Source: Murinocardiopsis flavida (lineage in GTDB: Bacteria; Actinomycetota; Actinomycetes; Streptosporangiales; Streptosporangiaceae). From it: DNA of 64,000 nucleotides. This document shows, piece after piece, positions 43,263 through 52,219 of this stretch. The notes under the pieces were generated by a model, which made no database searches, had not been told where the DNA came from, and saw only the letters and a program-made list of their open reading frames with translations. Both the position numbers and the translations under genes were made by a program. Every line of letters starts with the position of its first letter. Position 1 is the first letter of the stretch. The stretch is from NCBI RefSeq assembly GCF_003014485.1, contig NZ_PYGA01000012.1, forward strand, positions 62,001-126,000, in the 5' to 3' direction.

Positions 43263-43739
43263 TCAGCGGGAGGAGGCGACCACCGCGACCGCAGCCAGGT
43301 GCGCCCTGGCGAAACCCCTGAGGGCGCTGGTGCCACGCGCCACCGCCCGGGGACCGGTGGCGACCACGAGGAACCCCATGGCGAAGGCCTTCTCGTTCCA
43401 CTCCGCCGGCGCCGGACGGTCGAATACCCCCGTGGCCACGTCGAGCACCGATTCGGCGTGCACCGTGTCGGCGTCGGGGTCCTGTCCGGAGGCAGGAGTG
43501 AATGTGATCAGTCGCAGCCGGTCCCTCACGGTCAGATCCGCACCGATCCCCTGCGCCATGGGCAGGCGCTGCCCGGCCAGGAGGCGGGCCACGGTGCCGA
43601 ACCCGAGCTGATCGGGGGTCCAGGGAGCGAGGTCGGCCTGTGGGAGGTAGGCCACCGAACTGGGCAGGCCGGCCTCGTCGTGGCCCGCCCGCGCCCACAC
43701 CGGTAGCGCAGCGCGCACGCCCGTCAACGGGGCCCTCAT
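43263..43739 (-). CDS. Hypothetical protein, 158 residues
   Basis: ATG at 43739 overlaps the stop of the methyltransferase gene (ATGA), so it is co-translated with it. Contains PSSVAYLPQADLAPWTPDQL and a hydrophobic C-terminal segment (GFLVVATGPRAVARG). No recognised domain. Pairing with a PF04672 methyltransferase hints at a shared substrate. Confidence 0.6.
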   Translation of the reverse strand: MRAPLTGVRAALPVWARAGHDEAGLPSSVAYLPQADLAPWTPDQLGFGTVARLLAGQRLPMAQGIGADLTVRDRLRLITFTPASGQDPDADTVHAESVLDVATGVFDRPAPAEWNEKAFAMGFLVVATGPRAVARGTSALRGFARAHLAAVAVVASSR

Positions 43740-44596
43740 CCTCGCGGTTTGACGCCCACCCCGGCGTGCTCCCAGATCATGGTCTCGGGCTCGGGCGGAC
43801 GGCTGGCCGGTGCGATCCCCGGGTTGCGCCATGTGGAGCACTCGACCAGGCGTGCGGGCTCCGATCCGTCGAGGCCCGGTGAGACGATCTCCAGCCCGCC
43901 CAGCGCCGCCTCGGCCTCCTGCGGGGAGCGGACCCGGCCCCAGGCGGCCCCCGTGTCGAGGACGCGCCGGGTGAACGCCTGCGCCGAGGCGGGGTCGTCG
44001 GAGACGATGTGGGAGTACACCAGCGCCGAGCCCGGCGCGAAGTTCTCGAAGTAGCGGTCGATCAGACCGGTGAACTGGTCGTCGGGCAGGCAGTGGCCCA
44101 GGGAGACCAGCATCAAACACACCGGCTCATCGAGGTCGACCAGGCGTCGGGTGTTGGGCGCGGCGAGGACCTCCTCGACCTTGGTGAGGTCGGCGACGTC
44201 GACCGAGGTGAAGGGGTTGTCGGCGAGGATCGCCCGGCCGTGCACCAGCACGATGGGGTCGATGTCGATGTAGACGACCCGCGACGTCGGGGAGAACTCC
44301 TGGGCGATCTGGTGGGTGTTCTGCGCCGTGGGCAGCCCGGAGCCGAGGTCGAGGAACTGGGTGATGCCGAGGTCCCGGGCGACGAACTCCACACCCCGGT
44401 TCAGGAACGCCCGGTTGGCGCGGGCCAGCGCGATGGTTCCGGGGTTGAGTTCCTCAAGCGCTGCGGCACCCGCACGGTCGGCCTCGAAGTTGTCCTTACC
44501 GCCGAGCGCGACGTCGTACATGCGCGCGACCGAGGCGACGGTCACGTCGATTTCCGGGGGGAACGGTGCGGGTGCGGGGGCGTCGTTCTCAGCCAT
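43736..44596 (-). CDS. SAM-dependent methyltransferase, PF04672 (DUF574) family, second copy
   Basis: 286 residues from the ATG at 44596 (GAGGTG upstream). VASVARMYDVALGGKDNFEA, FLDLGSGLPTAQNTHQIAQE and VVYIDIDPIVLVHGRAIL are the family motifs; LGHCLPDDQF matches the other copy. Substrate unknown. This copy lies beside lsr2 and the conjugation genes rather than the PKS. The 220 bases before it, up to the lsr2 terminator, contain no clear gene. Confidence 0.88.
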   Translation of the reverse strand: MAENDAPAPAPFPPEIDVTVASVARMYDVALGGKDNFEADRAGAAALEELNPGTIALARANRAFLNRGVEFVARDLGITQFLDLGSGLPTAQNTHQIAQEFSPTSRVVYIDIDPIVLVHGRAILADNPFTSVDVADLTKVEEVLAAPNTRRLVDLDEPVCLMLVSLGHCLPDDQFTGLIDRYFENFAPGSALVYSHIVSDDPASAQAFTRRVLDTGAAWGRVRSPQEAEAALGGLEIVSPGLDGSEPARLVECSTWRNPGIAPASRPPEPETMIWEHAGVGVKPRG

Positions 44597-44818
44597 GGGA
44601 AGGCACCTCAATCCACTGGGGGCGTGACCCGCATCCTAAACGCTGGAGTGGGCTCGCAGAGGGCGAAGCGGGTATTCACCCGCTCCCGTCAACGCCCGCT
44701 CGTAGCGAAGCGCAGCCCAGCAATCGCACGACCAAAGTGTTTGCCGTCATCTGCACAGGTGCACCCTCCCGTTCTATCATCGCGAACATGTCGACCCGTC
44801 TCATATCGTCCCACCGAT

Positions 44819-44855
44819 GGTGAGGGGGAGGCGGCGGTGCCGCCTCCCCCTCACC
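44819..44855 (-). terminator. Terminator of lsr2
   Basis: Perfect 17-bp arms GGTGAGGGGGAGGCGGC and GCCGCCTCCCCCTCACC with a three-base loop, ten bases after the lsr2 stop. One of the strongest hairpins in the window. Confidence 0.85.
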
Positions 44856-44865
44856 GCGCAGAGCG

Positions 44866-45198
44866 TCAGCCGTTGGCCGCCCGGTATTCGTCCATGACCG
44901 CCTGCGGGATCCTTCCACGCTCGTTGATCGACTTTCCGGCTGCTTTGGCCCAATCACGGATTCTGGCGTTCTCGCCCCGGCCGGACGTGCGCCCTGTGGT
45001 CTTTCCGTTCGACCGCTTTGGTCCGGTCGCTTTTCGTGCCGCTTCAACGAAAGGAGTGAGTGCCTCGCGCAGCATCTTCGCGTTGGGGGTGTTGAGGTCG
45101 ATCTCGTAGGAGGAGCCGTCGATGCCGAACGTGACGGTCTCCTCAGCCTCTCCCCCGTCAAGGTCGTCGACGAGCAGGATTTGAACTTTCTGCGCCAT
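44866..45198 (-). CDS. lsr2: Lsr2 nucleoid protein
   Basis: 110 residues, the usual length. The N-terminal dimerisation domain has VQILLVDDLDGGEAEETVTF and GSSYEIDL; the C-terminal DNA-binding domain has SGRGENARIRDWAKAAGKSI with the RG AT-hook-like core (here RGENARI), then ERGRIPQAVMDEY. Silences AT-rich or foreign DNA. A copy within a mobile element is common and may hide the element's genes or replace the host protein. Its own promoter region (45199-45332) is notably AT-rich. Confidence 0.95.
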   Translation of the reverse strand: MAQKVQILLVDDLDGGEAEETVTFGIDGSSYEIDLNTPNAKMLREALTPFVEAARKATGPKRSNGKTTGRTSGRGENARIRDWAKAAGKSINERGRIPQAVMDEYRAANG

Positions 45199-45332
45199 TA
45201 GAAGCCCCCGAATATCAGTGTTCCTGGTTCATTGAATAGCATAATGTAATTTCAGCGAATCCGGCAAACCGACGTCCGTCAATCTCGATCGAGTTGCCGA
45301 ATGGATTCCTATCGGGGCCCGAATCGGTGTTT

Positions 45333-46373
45333 TCAGCCGGGTCGGACCGCCCCCATGAATTTGGGTGCGTAATAGGCGTGGTCCACGGGGTCGACCCTGA
45401 TCTTCTTTCCTGAGCTGGGGGCGTTGACCATTTCGCCTCCGCCGACGTACATGGTCATATGGGCGGGGGCGCCGCCGGGGCCGCCGGTGTCGTAGAACAG
45501 CAGGTCCCCGGGCCGGAGCTCGTTCAGGCTGACGCGTGGGCCTGCCCGGAACTGCTCAGTGGTGACCCGGGGAAGGTCCACCCCGGCCGCGGCCCAGGCC
45601 TTCATGGTCAGCCCGGAGCAGTCGAACCCGGTGGGGCCCGTGCCGCCCCAGATGTAGGGCTTGCCCACCTGCTTCAGCGCCCACCGTGCGGCCTTGGCCC
45701 CGGCCCTGCTGCCCGCGGGGCCGCGGGGGGTCCTGGGGGCGGTGTCGAACTCCTTGATCGCGGCGAGCACGTCGGTGACGTAGTCATGGCTGCGGTTGTA
45801 GCGGAACAGCGCGTCGGCGAGCTGGTCGCGGTCGGTGAAGTCGACGCCGCCGCTGCCGGCGCTGAGGCAGAGTTCGCGGGCTGAGGCGAGCGCGCTGTCG
45901 TAGACGTTGTGGGGGTTCTTCTTACCGTCGCCGTTGCCGTCGGCGCCGAAGGTGTCCCACCCGCTGGGGAGGTGCTGGTTGGGGCCGACGGCCCGGTCGT
46001 ATTCGGTGTCGCCGTCGAAGCGCCCGCCGTCGGTGTCGCGGTGCGGTGTGGTGTTGCCGCCCACGCCGGAGCCGTCCAGGCGTGGCCCGATCATCGGCGG
46101 GGACACGTCGCCGGCGGCGTCGATGTCGTGGCCGGCGAGCAGGGACGATTCGATCTTGCCGATGCCGGCGAGGACTTGCCAGCGCATCCCGGTGCACTGG
46201 GGCTCCATTCCGGCCAGTGCGGCGGCGGCGCGGGTGTAAGCGTCCAGCAGCCGCGGGGGGATGCCCTCGACCGATGCGGGGGCGGGGTCCTGGGTCCGGG
46301 TGGAGGCGGCGGCGGGGATGAACACGACGGGGATGAACAGGATCCCGAGGATGGCGGCGACGAGCTTGCCCAC
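45333..46373 (-). CDS. Lytic transglycosylase/NlpC-P60 cell-wall hydrolase of the conjugation module
   Basis: 346 residues, GTG start. An N-terminal membrane or signal segment (LVAAILGILFIPVVFIPAAA) comes first. A transglycosylase-like domain follows with VLAGIGKIESSLLAG (catalytic Glu) and NVYDSALASARELC. The C-terminal NlpC/P60 domain (about 220-346) has YIWGGTGPTGFDCSGL (Cys), and PAHMTMYVGGG (His). Such two-domain enzymes open peptidoglycan for type IV secretion in Gram-positive bacteria. 18 bases after the replication-relaxation gene. Confidence 0.9.
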   Translation of the reverse strand: MGKLVAAILGILFIPVVFIPAAASTRTQDPAPASVEGIPPRLLDAYTRAAAALAGMEPQCTGMRWQVLAGIGKIESSLLAGHDIDAAGDVSPPMIGPRLDGSGVGGNTTPHRDTDGGRFDGDTEYDRAVGPNQHLPSGWDTFGADGNGDGKKNPHNVYDSALASARELCLSAGSGGVDFTDRDQLADALFRYNRSHDYVTDVLAAIKEFDTAPRTPRGPAGSRAGAKAARWALKQVGKPYIWGGTGPTGFDCSGLTMKAWAAAGVDLPRVTTEQFRAGPRVSLNELRPGDLLFYDTGGPGGAPAHMTMYVGGGEMVNAPSSGKKIRVDPVDHAYYAPKFMGAVRPG

Positions 46374-46391
46374 GGGGACTCCCTCCTCTGC

Positions 46392-47201
46392 TCAGGCGGC
46401 CAGCGCGTCCCAGGAGTGGCGGGAGGGGGCGGCGGCGCGGCGCCACACGGGCGCGGCCGGGCCGGGTCCGGTGATCCGGTCGGCGGTGGAGAGCCACACC
46501 GGGACGCGGTCGGTGGTGGCGGCGGTGAGGACCTCGGCGAGGTGGGCTTCGCGCTGGTGGCCGCGGGTGATGACGGCCACCGGGGTGGTGATCGCGGTGG
46601 CCGCGGCCAGGGCCGCATAGCCCGGCAGCTTCGCGGCGACCCGCTCCAGGGGTTCGGTCCCGGTGTCGTATTCGATGAACAGATCGATGCGGGCCGTCCC
46701 GGTGTGGATACGGGTGTAGGCATCAGGCCGGGCGTGGCGGCCCCATTCGCGGGCGCAGCGCACCTCGCCCCACCAGGTCTCCACCGCCGCGCCGGGGCTG
46801 CTGCGGGCCGCGGTGGTGAAGACGGTCATGACGTCGAGGATCCCGGTGGTGTGGGCCAGCCGGGAGGAGTGGGCGATGGCCAGGGCCCGGTCGGGCCGGT
46901 AGCCCAGTTCGGCGATGTCAATGCCGCGGTACTCGGCCAGGGCGCGGGCGCCGGCCGGGGCGAGGACCCAGTGCACGGGGGCCGAGCCGGACGTGCGGTG
47001 GGGACGGAAGCGCTCCACGGCGCCCAGGTCGTGCAGGGTGGCCAGCCGGGTGCGGGTGCGGCGGGTGTGGCCGGAATAGAACAGGGCGGCGATGTGGTGG
47101 GTGGTCAGAACGCGGTGGGTGTGCAGGGCGTCGAGGATCGCGCGGTCGCGGGGGGTGAGGCGGGAGGCCAGTGCGGTGCGGGCCCGGGCGGCGGGCGCCA
47201 T
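46392..47201 (-). CDS. Replication-relaxation family protein
   Basis: 269 residues. A winged helix opens the protein (TPRDRAILDALHTHRVLTTH, ALFYSGHTRRTRTRLATLHD); then RPDAYTRIHTG and FIEYDTGTEPLERV (a nuclease-like D/E core) are typical. This family is named after a plasmid replication-relaxation protein and is common next to conjugation genes in actinobacterial elements. It may act as a DNA-processing factor in the transfer module. Ten bases after the coupling ATPase gene. Confidence 0.83.
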   Translation of the reverse strand: MAPAARARTALASRLTPRDRAILDALHTHRVLTTHHIAALFYSGHTRRTRTRLATLHDLGAVERFRPHRTSGSAPVHWVLAPAGARALAEYRGIDIAELGYRPDRALAIAHSSRLAHTTGILDVMTVFTTAARSSPGAAVETWWGEVRCAREWGRHARPDAYTRIHTGTARIDLFIEYDTGTEPLERVAAKLPGYAALAAATAITTPVAVITRGHQREAHLAEVLTAATTDRVPVWLSTADRITGPGPAAPVWRRAAAPSRHSWDALAA

Positions 47202-47211
47202 GGTGCTCCCT

Positions 47212-49521
47212 TCAGGGTCGGGCGCGCACGTCGGTGACGGGCGCCGAGGGGGCGGGGGCGGTGGGGGTGTGGGTTCGGGCGGCTTTGCGCACTTCGGTGG
47301 CCCGGCCGGGGATCACCGGGGGCAGAGGCCGGGTGCGCATCGTGAAGGCGGGGCGCTCGCGCCCGCCCACGAGCAGGCGGGCAGCGGCTTGGAAGTCGCC
47401 GAGGTGGGTGAGGTCGTAGCCGCTGAGGCTGGGGTGGGTGTGCTGGGCCAGATCGGCGGCGTCGTCGGGGGAGATGGCGAAGTAGATCTTGGAGCGGGCA
47501 TTCGCCGACAGCGCCTTGCGGAGTTCAGCGGGGAACTGGCCGCGTTCCTGGTGGGCCAGGATGAGGCTGAGGTGGTAGCCGCGGGCCTCGGCGAACATGT
47601 CCGACAGGCTCCCCGGGAGGTTGAGGAAGTTGTGGGCCTCGTCGATGAAGGCCGCCGTATCGGGGCGCAGCCGTTCGGGCACGGTGATCCGGGAGAGCAC
47701 GGCCTGCCAAGTGGCGGCGAGTGCGAAGGACCCGATGAGGCTGGAGGTGTCTTCACCGAGGCGGCCTTTGGGCAGCCGCATCAGGACCAGGCCGCCGGAG
47801 TCGAAGGTGCGGGTGAGGTCGATGGTGGAGGGCCCGGAGGCGATGACCTGGCGCACCCACGGCCGCAGCAACGCGGTGCGGAGCTTGTTGAGCACGGGGC
47901 CGGTGGCGGCGGTGCGCCCGCCCGGACTCAACGCCTCGTACCAGGTCCAGAAGTCGCGCAGCGCGTCGTCGGCGATGCGGGTGAGCAGGCGGGCGCGGAA
48001 GGCGTCGTCGGCGAGCAGCCGCGGGATCTCGCCCAGGGTCAGAGAGGCATCGCCGGTGCGGGTGAGGGTGAGGGTGGCGGCGCGCAGGATGTCGTCGGTG
48101 CGGGGCCCCCACCACTGGTCATAGATCCGGCGGAAGATGCCCACCACGGTGTCGGAGGTGAAGTCAGGGTCGCCTTGGAGGAGGTTGAGCCGCGGCGGGG
48201 GCGCGTTGTCGTCGGGGTCGAACAGCACCACCTTGCCGATGGCGGGTTCGGGCAGGCGGGCGATGATGTCGGTGACCAAGTCGCCGCGCGGGTCGACGAC
48301 GAGCGCGGCCCGCCTGTAGGCGGCGTCCTGGAGGACGAGGTTGGCCAGCAGGGTGGACTTGCCCTTGCCGGTGGCGCCGATGATGTGGGTGTGCTGGCGG
48401 GACTCGCTCACCCCGGCGGCGATCGGGCGGGGGGCGCCGGCGTCGGCATCGCCCAGGACCCGCGCGTCCGGCCCGCCGCGGGGGATGGCCGGGGTGGGGG
48501 CGATCGGGCGGGCGCCGGCGCGTTCCAGGCCGGGGATGGCGGCGTCGGTGGGCAGGTGGGCGATGGCGGCGAGTTCGGCCACCGACAGCAGGTAGCCGCG
48601 GGCGAGGTAGCGGGAGCCCGCCCAGGCGGCGGGGGCCCACATGCGGCGCCGGCGCAGGTGGTTGGTGCCGGAGGTGAACACCGCGAAGCTGCTTGCGAGG
48701 GCGTGGGCGTGGCCGCGCAGCCGCTCGGCCTCGTCGGCTGAGGTGGTGGTCGAGGCGAGGTGGTAGCTGACCTGGCAGGCCAGGCGGGGTGCGGCGGCCT
48801 TGGTGAGAATGGTGCGGACGGTGCCGGCGGCGTCGGGCCACGTCGACCCGGTCGCGGTGGTGGCGCCGGGGGTGAGGGGGTCGAGCAGGGCCAGCGGGGC
48901 GGGGGCGGCGCCGCGGATGCGGGCGGCCGCGGTGCGGGCGCGGCGCAGCCGGGCGCCGGTGGCGGGTCGGGCGCTGATGCGCACGCATGCGCTCTGGCCG
49001 GGGCGCAGCCCGCCCATGGCGCCGAGTAGGGCGCGCAGCGGGTCCTCGCTGAAGCCGGTGCGCAGGGGGTATTCGTCGCCGCGGGCCAGGCGCATCCACC
49101 CGCCGGTGCGCACCGCCGCGTGCGCGGGGGCGGGCGGGGTGGGGCGGGTGGTCGTGGTGGCGCCGGGCCAGGCCGCGCTGATGGCGCGCTCGGCCACCCC
49201 GGGCGGGACGGTGCCGGGCACCCACAGTTGGATGTGGACCCCGCCGGCGGTGGCGACGTATTCGAAGGCGAGGTGGGGTTGGGTGAAGGCGCGCTGCCAG
49301 CGGGGTTTGAGCAGGCCGAGGGTGTGGGACCAGAAGGCCTCGGCGCTTGGCAGCGTCGCCTCGGGCGGGGGCAGGATCTCGATGATGCGGGCCTGGCGGG
49401 CCAGGACGGTGTGGCGGAGCAGGCGCACGCCGAGGGTGGCCGCGACCCAGCACGCCCCGACGGCGACGGCGGCGACGGGGCCCCAGGCGAGGAGCGCCGC
49501 CAGGTGGGTGGCGCTCACCAC
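47212..49521 (-). CDS. Type IV secretion coupling ATPase (VirD4/TraG-like)
   Basis: 769 residues, GTG start, overlapping the VirB4-like stop by seven bases. N-terminal membrane segment (LLAWGPVAAVAVGACWVAAT). Walker A GATGKGKST (about residue 380), Walker B AAFIDEAHNFL (about residue 627), and the TraM-recognition-like region after it (ILAHQERGQFPAELRKALSA). Delivers DNA to the secretion channel. The N-terminal 350 residues are actinobacteria-specific. Pro-rich tail. Confidence 0.87.
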   Translation of the reverse strand: MVSATHLAALLAWGPVAAVAVGACWVAATLGVRLLRHTVLARQARIIEILPPPEATLPSAEAFWSHTLGLLKPRWQRAFTQPHLAFEYVATAGGVHIQLWVPGTVPPGVAERAISAAWPGATTTTRPTPPAPAHAAVRTGGWMRLARGDEYPLRTGFSEDPLRALLGAMGGLRPGQSACVRISARPATGARLRRARTAAARIRGAAPAPLALLDPLTPGATTATGSTWPDAAGTVRTILTKAAAPRLACQVSYHLASTTTSADEAERLRGHAHALASSFAVFTSGTNHLRRRRMWAPAAWAGSRYLARGYLLSVAELAAIAHLPTDAAIPGLERAGARPIAPTPAIPRGGPDARVLGDADAGAPRPIAAGVSESRQHTHIIGATGKGKSTLLANLVLQDAAYRRAALVVDPRGDLVTDIIARLPEPAIGKVVLFDPDDNAPPPRLNLLQGDPDFTSDTVVGIFRRIYDQWWGPRTDDILRAATLTLTRTGDASLTLGEIPRLLADDAFRARLLTRIADDALRDFWTWYEALSPGGRTAATGPVLNKLRTALLRPWVRQVIASGPSTIDLTRTFDSGGLVLMRLPKGRLGEDTSSLIGSFALAATWQAVLSRITVPERLRPDTAAFIDEAHNFLNLPGSLSDMFAEARGYHLSLILAHQERGQFPAELRKALSANARSKIYFAISPDDAADLAQHTHPSLSGYDLTHLGDFQAAARLLVGGRERPAFTMRTRPLPPVIPGRATEVRKAARTHTPTAPAPSAPVTDVRARP

Positions 49522-51296
49522 GGCCCCTCCCCCGCCCCGGAATCGTCGTGCCCGTCGTCGGTGTGCTGGGCGGCGAGTTCGGCCGGGTCGCTGGTGACGA
49601 TGGCGTGCTCCTCGGGTGCGGCCAGGGCGTGCAGGCCGGCCCGGTGGTGCCCGGCGAGCAGGAGCGCGTCGCCGCGCGGCGCGGTGGCGGCGATGTGGCG
49701 CTCGCCCTGGGAGAGGCCGAACGCGGCGGCGACCGCGTCCAGGTTCTGCGGGGCCTGGCGCAGCACGATCTGGGTGGCGGCGTTGGAGACCACGGAGCGG
49801 CCCAGGTCGGTGGCGAGAACGTCGCCGACGTCCTGGGTGATCAGCGTGAGGCCGGCCCAGTGCTTGCGCGCCGACTTCGCCAACCGGAACAGGTACTTCG
49901 CGGCGACGGGGTCCTGGAGCAGCACCCAGCCCTCGTCCACGGTGATCATCCGCGGGCGCCGGTCACGAGGGTCGGTGAGGCGGCGCCACAGCGCATCCAG
50001 CAGGAGCAGCATGCCGACGGTCTTGAGTTCCTCGGGCAGGCGTTTGAGGGAGGCGACGACGAGGTGGCCGCGCACCGGGGTGGCGGTGGGCCCGTCGAAC
50101 AGGCCCGAGCGCGACCCGCTCACATACGGGGCCAGACGGTGGGCCAGATCGGCGGTGTCGGGATCATCGGTGTCGGCGTGCAGGGCGGCCACGAGGTCGG
50201 CCATCACCGGCGGGGTGCGGGACCAGGTGCGGGCATCGGTGGTGATCCCGGCCTCGGCGTAGGCGGTCAGGATGGCGCGGTCCAGCGCGGCGGCCGGGCC
50301 TGGCTCCAGGGGGCCGAGCATGGTGGCGATGAGGGTGTGCAGGAACAGGGCCCGCTCGGTGAGCGCGTCCTCGCCCTCGCCGAGGTCGAAGGGGTTGATG
50401 CGGCCCTGGGGCGTGCCGAGCGGGATGCGGGTGCCGCCGACGTGTTCGGCGAGGCGGGCGTATTCGTCTTCGGGGTCGATGACGGCGACCTCGATGCCCA
50501 CCATCAAGGAGCGCAGGATCTCGAGTTTGGCGAGGTAGGACTTGCCGGCGCCGGAGCGGGCGAGGATGACGGCGTTGTGGTTGTCGAGTCCGCCGTGGAA
50601 CCGGTCCCACATCACCAGCCCGGCGGAGTGGGTGTTGGCGCCGTAGACCACTGTGGTGGGCCCGAGGTCGGCGGCCAGGTCGGGGCTGGCGAAGGGCAGG
50701 GCGGCGGCGATGGCGTCGGTGTCCATGGTGCGGCCCATGGACAGCGGGTCGGTGCCCAGGGGCAGGGTGGCGATCCAGCCGTGCAGCGCCCGGAAGGTCG
50801 CCGGGACGGTGTCGATGAGCAGGGAGGCGGCCAGGGTGCGCACGTGCTCGACCTCGGCGGCCAGCGCCTCCGGAGTGGGGGCGTGCACGGTGAGGTACAG
50901 CGCGCAGGTGAACAGCTTGGAGTGCCCGGTGGCCAGGCGCTCGGCCAGCTCGGCGGCATCGGCGGTCGCGGCGGCGCGTTCGGGGTCCTCGATGCGGCCG
51001 CGGGCGGCGTCGAAGCGCCAGGACGATTCCAGGCGGGCGCGGCGGCGCCGCAGCCGGGATGCGGCCAGGCCGGGGTCGTGGGGGGTGATGTGCAGGGCGG
51101 CGTCGATGCGCCCGGGGTAGGTCAGCAGCGACTGGGCCCAGGCGGCGTGGACCTCGGGCGGGTAGCCGGTGACGATGAGGGTCTGGCAGTAGGCGTCGTC
51201 CACGCCGAGGTGGCGGGGCCCGATCTCGATCGCGGGCCCGCCCAGGCGGGCCGACCCCTTCTCGCTGCGGGGACGCAGCCGGTCGCGCAGCCTCAT
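49515..51296 (-). CDS. VirB4/TraC-like type IV secretion ATPase
   Basis: 593 residues. N-terminal CagE/TrbE-like part (TLIVTGYPPEVHAAWAQSLL), then Walker A LARSGAGKSYLAKLE (about residue 246) and Walker B MITVDEGW (about residue 449), then LITQDVGDVLATDLGRSVVS, typical of VirB4. Powers pilus assembly and substrate transfer. ATGA overlap with the PrgI gene upstream, seven-base overlap with the coupling ATPase downstream. Complete. Confidence 0.92.
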   Translation of the reverse strand: MRLRDRLRPRSEKGSARLGGPAIEIGPRHLGVDDAYCQTLIVTGYPPEVHAAWAQSLLTYPGRIDAALHITPHDPGLAASRLRRRRARLESSWRFDAARGRIEDPERAAATADAAELAERLATGHSKLFTCALYLTVHAPTPEALAAEVEHVRTLAASLLIDTVPATFRALHGWIATLPLGTDPLSMGRTMDTDAIAAALPFASPDLAADLGPTTVVYGANTHSAGLVMWDRFHGGLDNHNAVILARSGAGKSYLAKLEILRSLMVGIEVAVIDPEDEYARLAEHVGGTRIPLGTPQGRINPFDLGEGEDALTERALFLHTLIATMLGPLEPGPAAALDRAILTAYAEAGITTDARTWSRTPPVMADLVAALHADTDDPDTADLAHRLAPYVSGSRSGLFDGPTATPVRGHLVVASLKRLPEELKTVGMLLLLDALWRRLTDPRDRRPRMITVDEGWVLLQDPVAAKYLFRLAKSARKHWAGLTLITQDVGDVLATDLGRSVVSNAATQIVLRQAPQNLDAVAAAFGLSQGERHIAATAPRGDALLLAGHHRAGLHALAAPEEHAIVTSDPAELAAQHTDDGHDDSGAGEGPW

Positions 51297-52219
51297 GAAA
51301 CCTCCTCCTCAGGACCGGCGGGGCCGGCGGCGTCGTCGGGGCGGGTGGAGGCGGGGTGCAGGCAGGACCGCAGCACGTGGGTGGCGGCGTCGCCGTCGCA
51401 GACCTGGGCGGCCACGCCGAGCCCGCCGAGCTGGGCGGCGACATCCTCGGCCCGGCGCACCAGGCCCGGACCGACCGCCTCGGCGCGGCCCGGCGCGGTG
51501 AGGACGACGATGACGGTGCGGTGCAGCAGTTCGCGGCTCTCTTGCAGGTGGGTGAGGAAGTCGGCGTGGGCGTGGGCGGCCTCCTCCAGGGCGGGGTGGG
51601 GCAGGTGGGGCGCGCCCGCGCGCAGCGAGTCGGCGAACGGCGCGAGGTCCAGGCGGGTGCCGCGGACGAGGATCTGGGCCGGGGCGGTGAGCGCGTGCAG
51701 CAGGGCGGCGAAGGCGGCGATGGCGGCGTCCTGCTCGCGCCCGGAGGCCAGGTGCAGGTTCGCGGTGGAGGAGGCGATCATGACCGCGCACCGCCCGTCC
51801 AGATCGACGACCCCGGAGGCGGTGATGGCGGAGGCGGGCAGCCGCAGCGGCTCCAGGTGCGGCCCGCCCGGATCGGCCGGGGCCCAATCCGGCAGCGGCG
51901 CGACCCCGTCCGGTGCGCCGACGCGGTGCTTGGGCCCGCGCCGCCACGTGAGCGCCAGGGCGGCGAGGCGGTCCAGGCCGATGCCGTCGCGCCGGCCCAG
52001 GACCAGGGCGATCGCGGCCCCGGCCAGCGGGACCAGGGCCGCGCCGGTGGCCCACAGCGGGATCAGGCCGCGGGTGGCGGCGATCAGGGCCCAGGCGCAC
52101 AGCGCCACCGGCGCCAGCAGCAGGAGTTGGCGGACGCTGAGCCCGGCGAGGACAGGGTCGGGGCGGTCGATGTCGGCGGGGATACGGGCCCGCCAGGTCG
52201 AGGGTTCGTCACTGGTCAC
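51293..52219 (-). CDS. PrgI/SCO6880-like membrane protein (VirB3 position)
   Basis: 308 residues, GTG start. RIPADIDRPDPVLAGLSVRQ at the N-terminus is the PrgI signature, followed by two membrane segments (LLLAPVALCAWALIA; WATGAALVPLAGAAIALVLG). The rest is cytoplasmic. PrgI proteins sit beside VirB4 in Gram-positive type IV systems and are likely to take the VirB3 role. Its start overlaps the VirB6-like gene by 11 bases. Confidence 0.85.
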   Translation of the reverse strand: MTSDEPSTWRARIPADIDRPDPVLAGLSVRQLLLLAPVALCAWALIAATRGLIPLWATGAALVPLAGAAIALVLGRRDGIGLDRLAALALTWRRGPKHRVGAPDGVAPLPDWAPADPGGPHLEPLRLPASAITASGVVDLDGRCAVMIASSTANLHLASGREQDAAIAAFAALLHALTAPAQILVRGTRLDLAPFADSLRAGAPHLPHPALEEAAHAHADFLTHLQESRELLHRTVIVVLTAPGRAEAVGPGLVRRAEDVAAQLGGLGVAAQVCDGDAATHVLRSCLHPASTRPDDAAGPAGPEEEVS

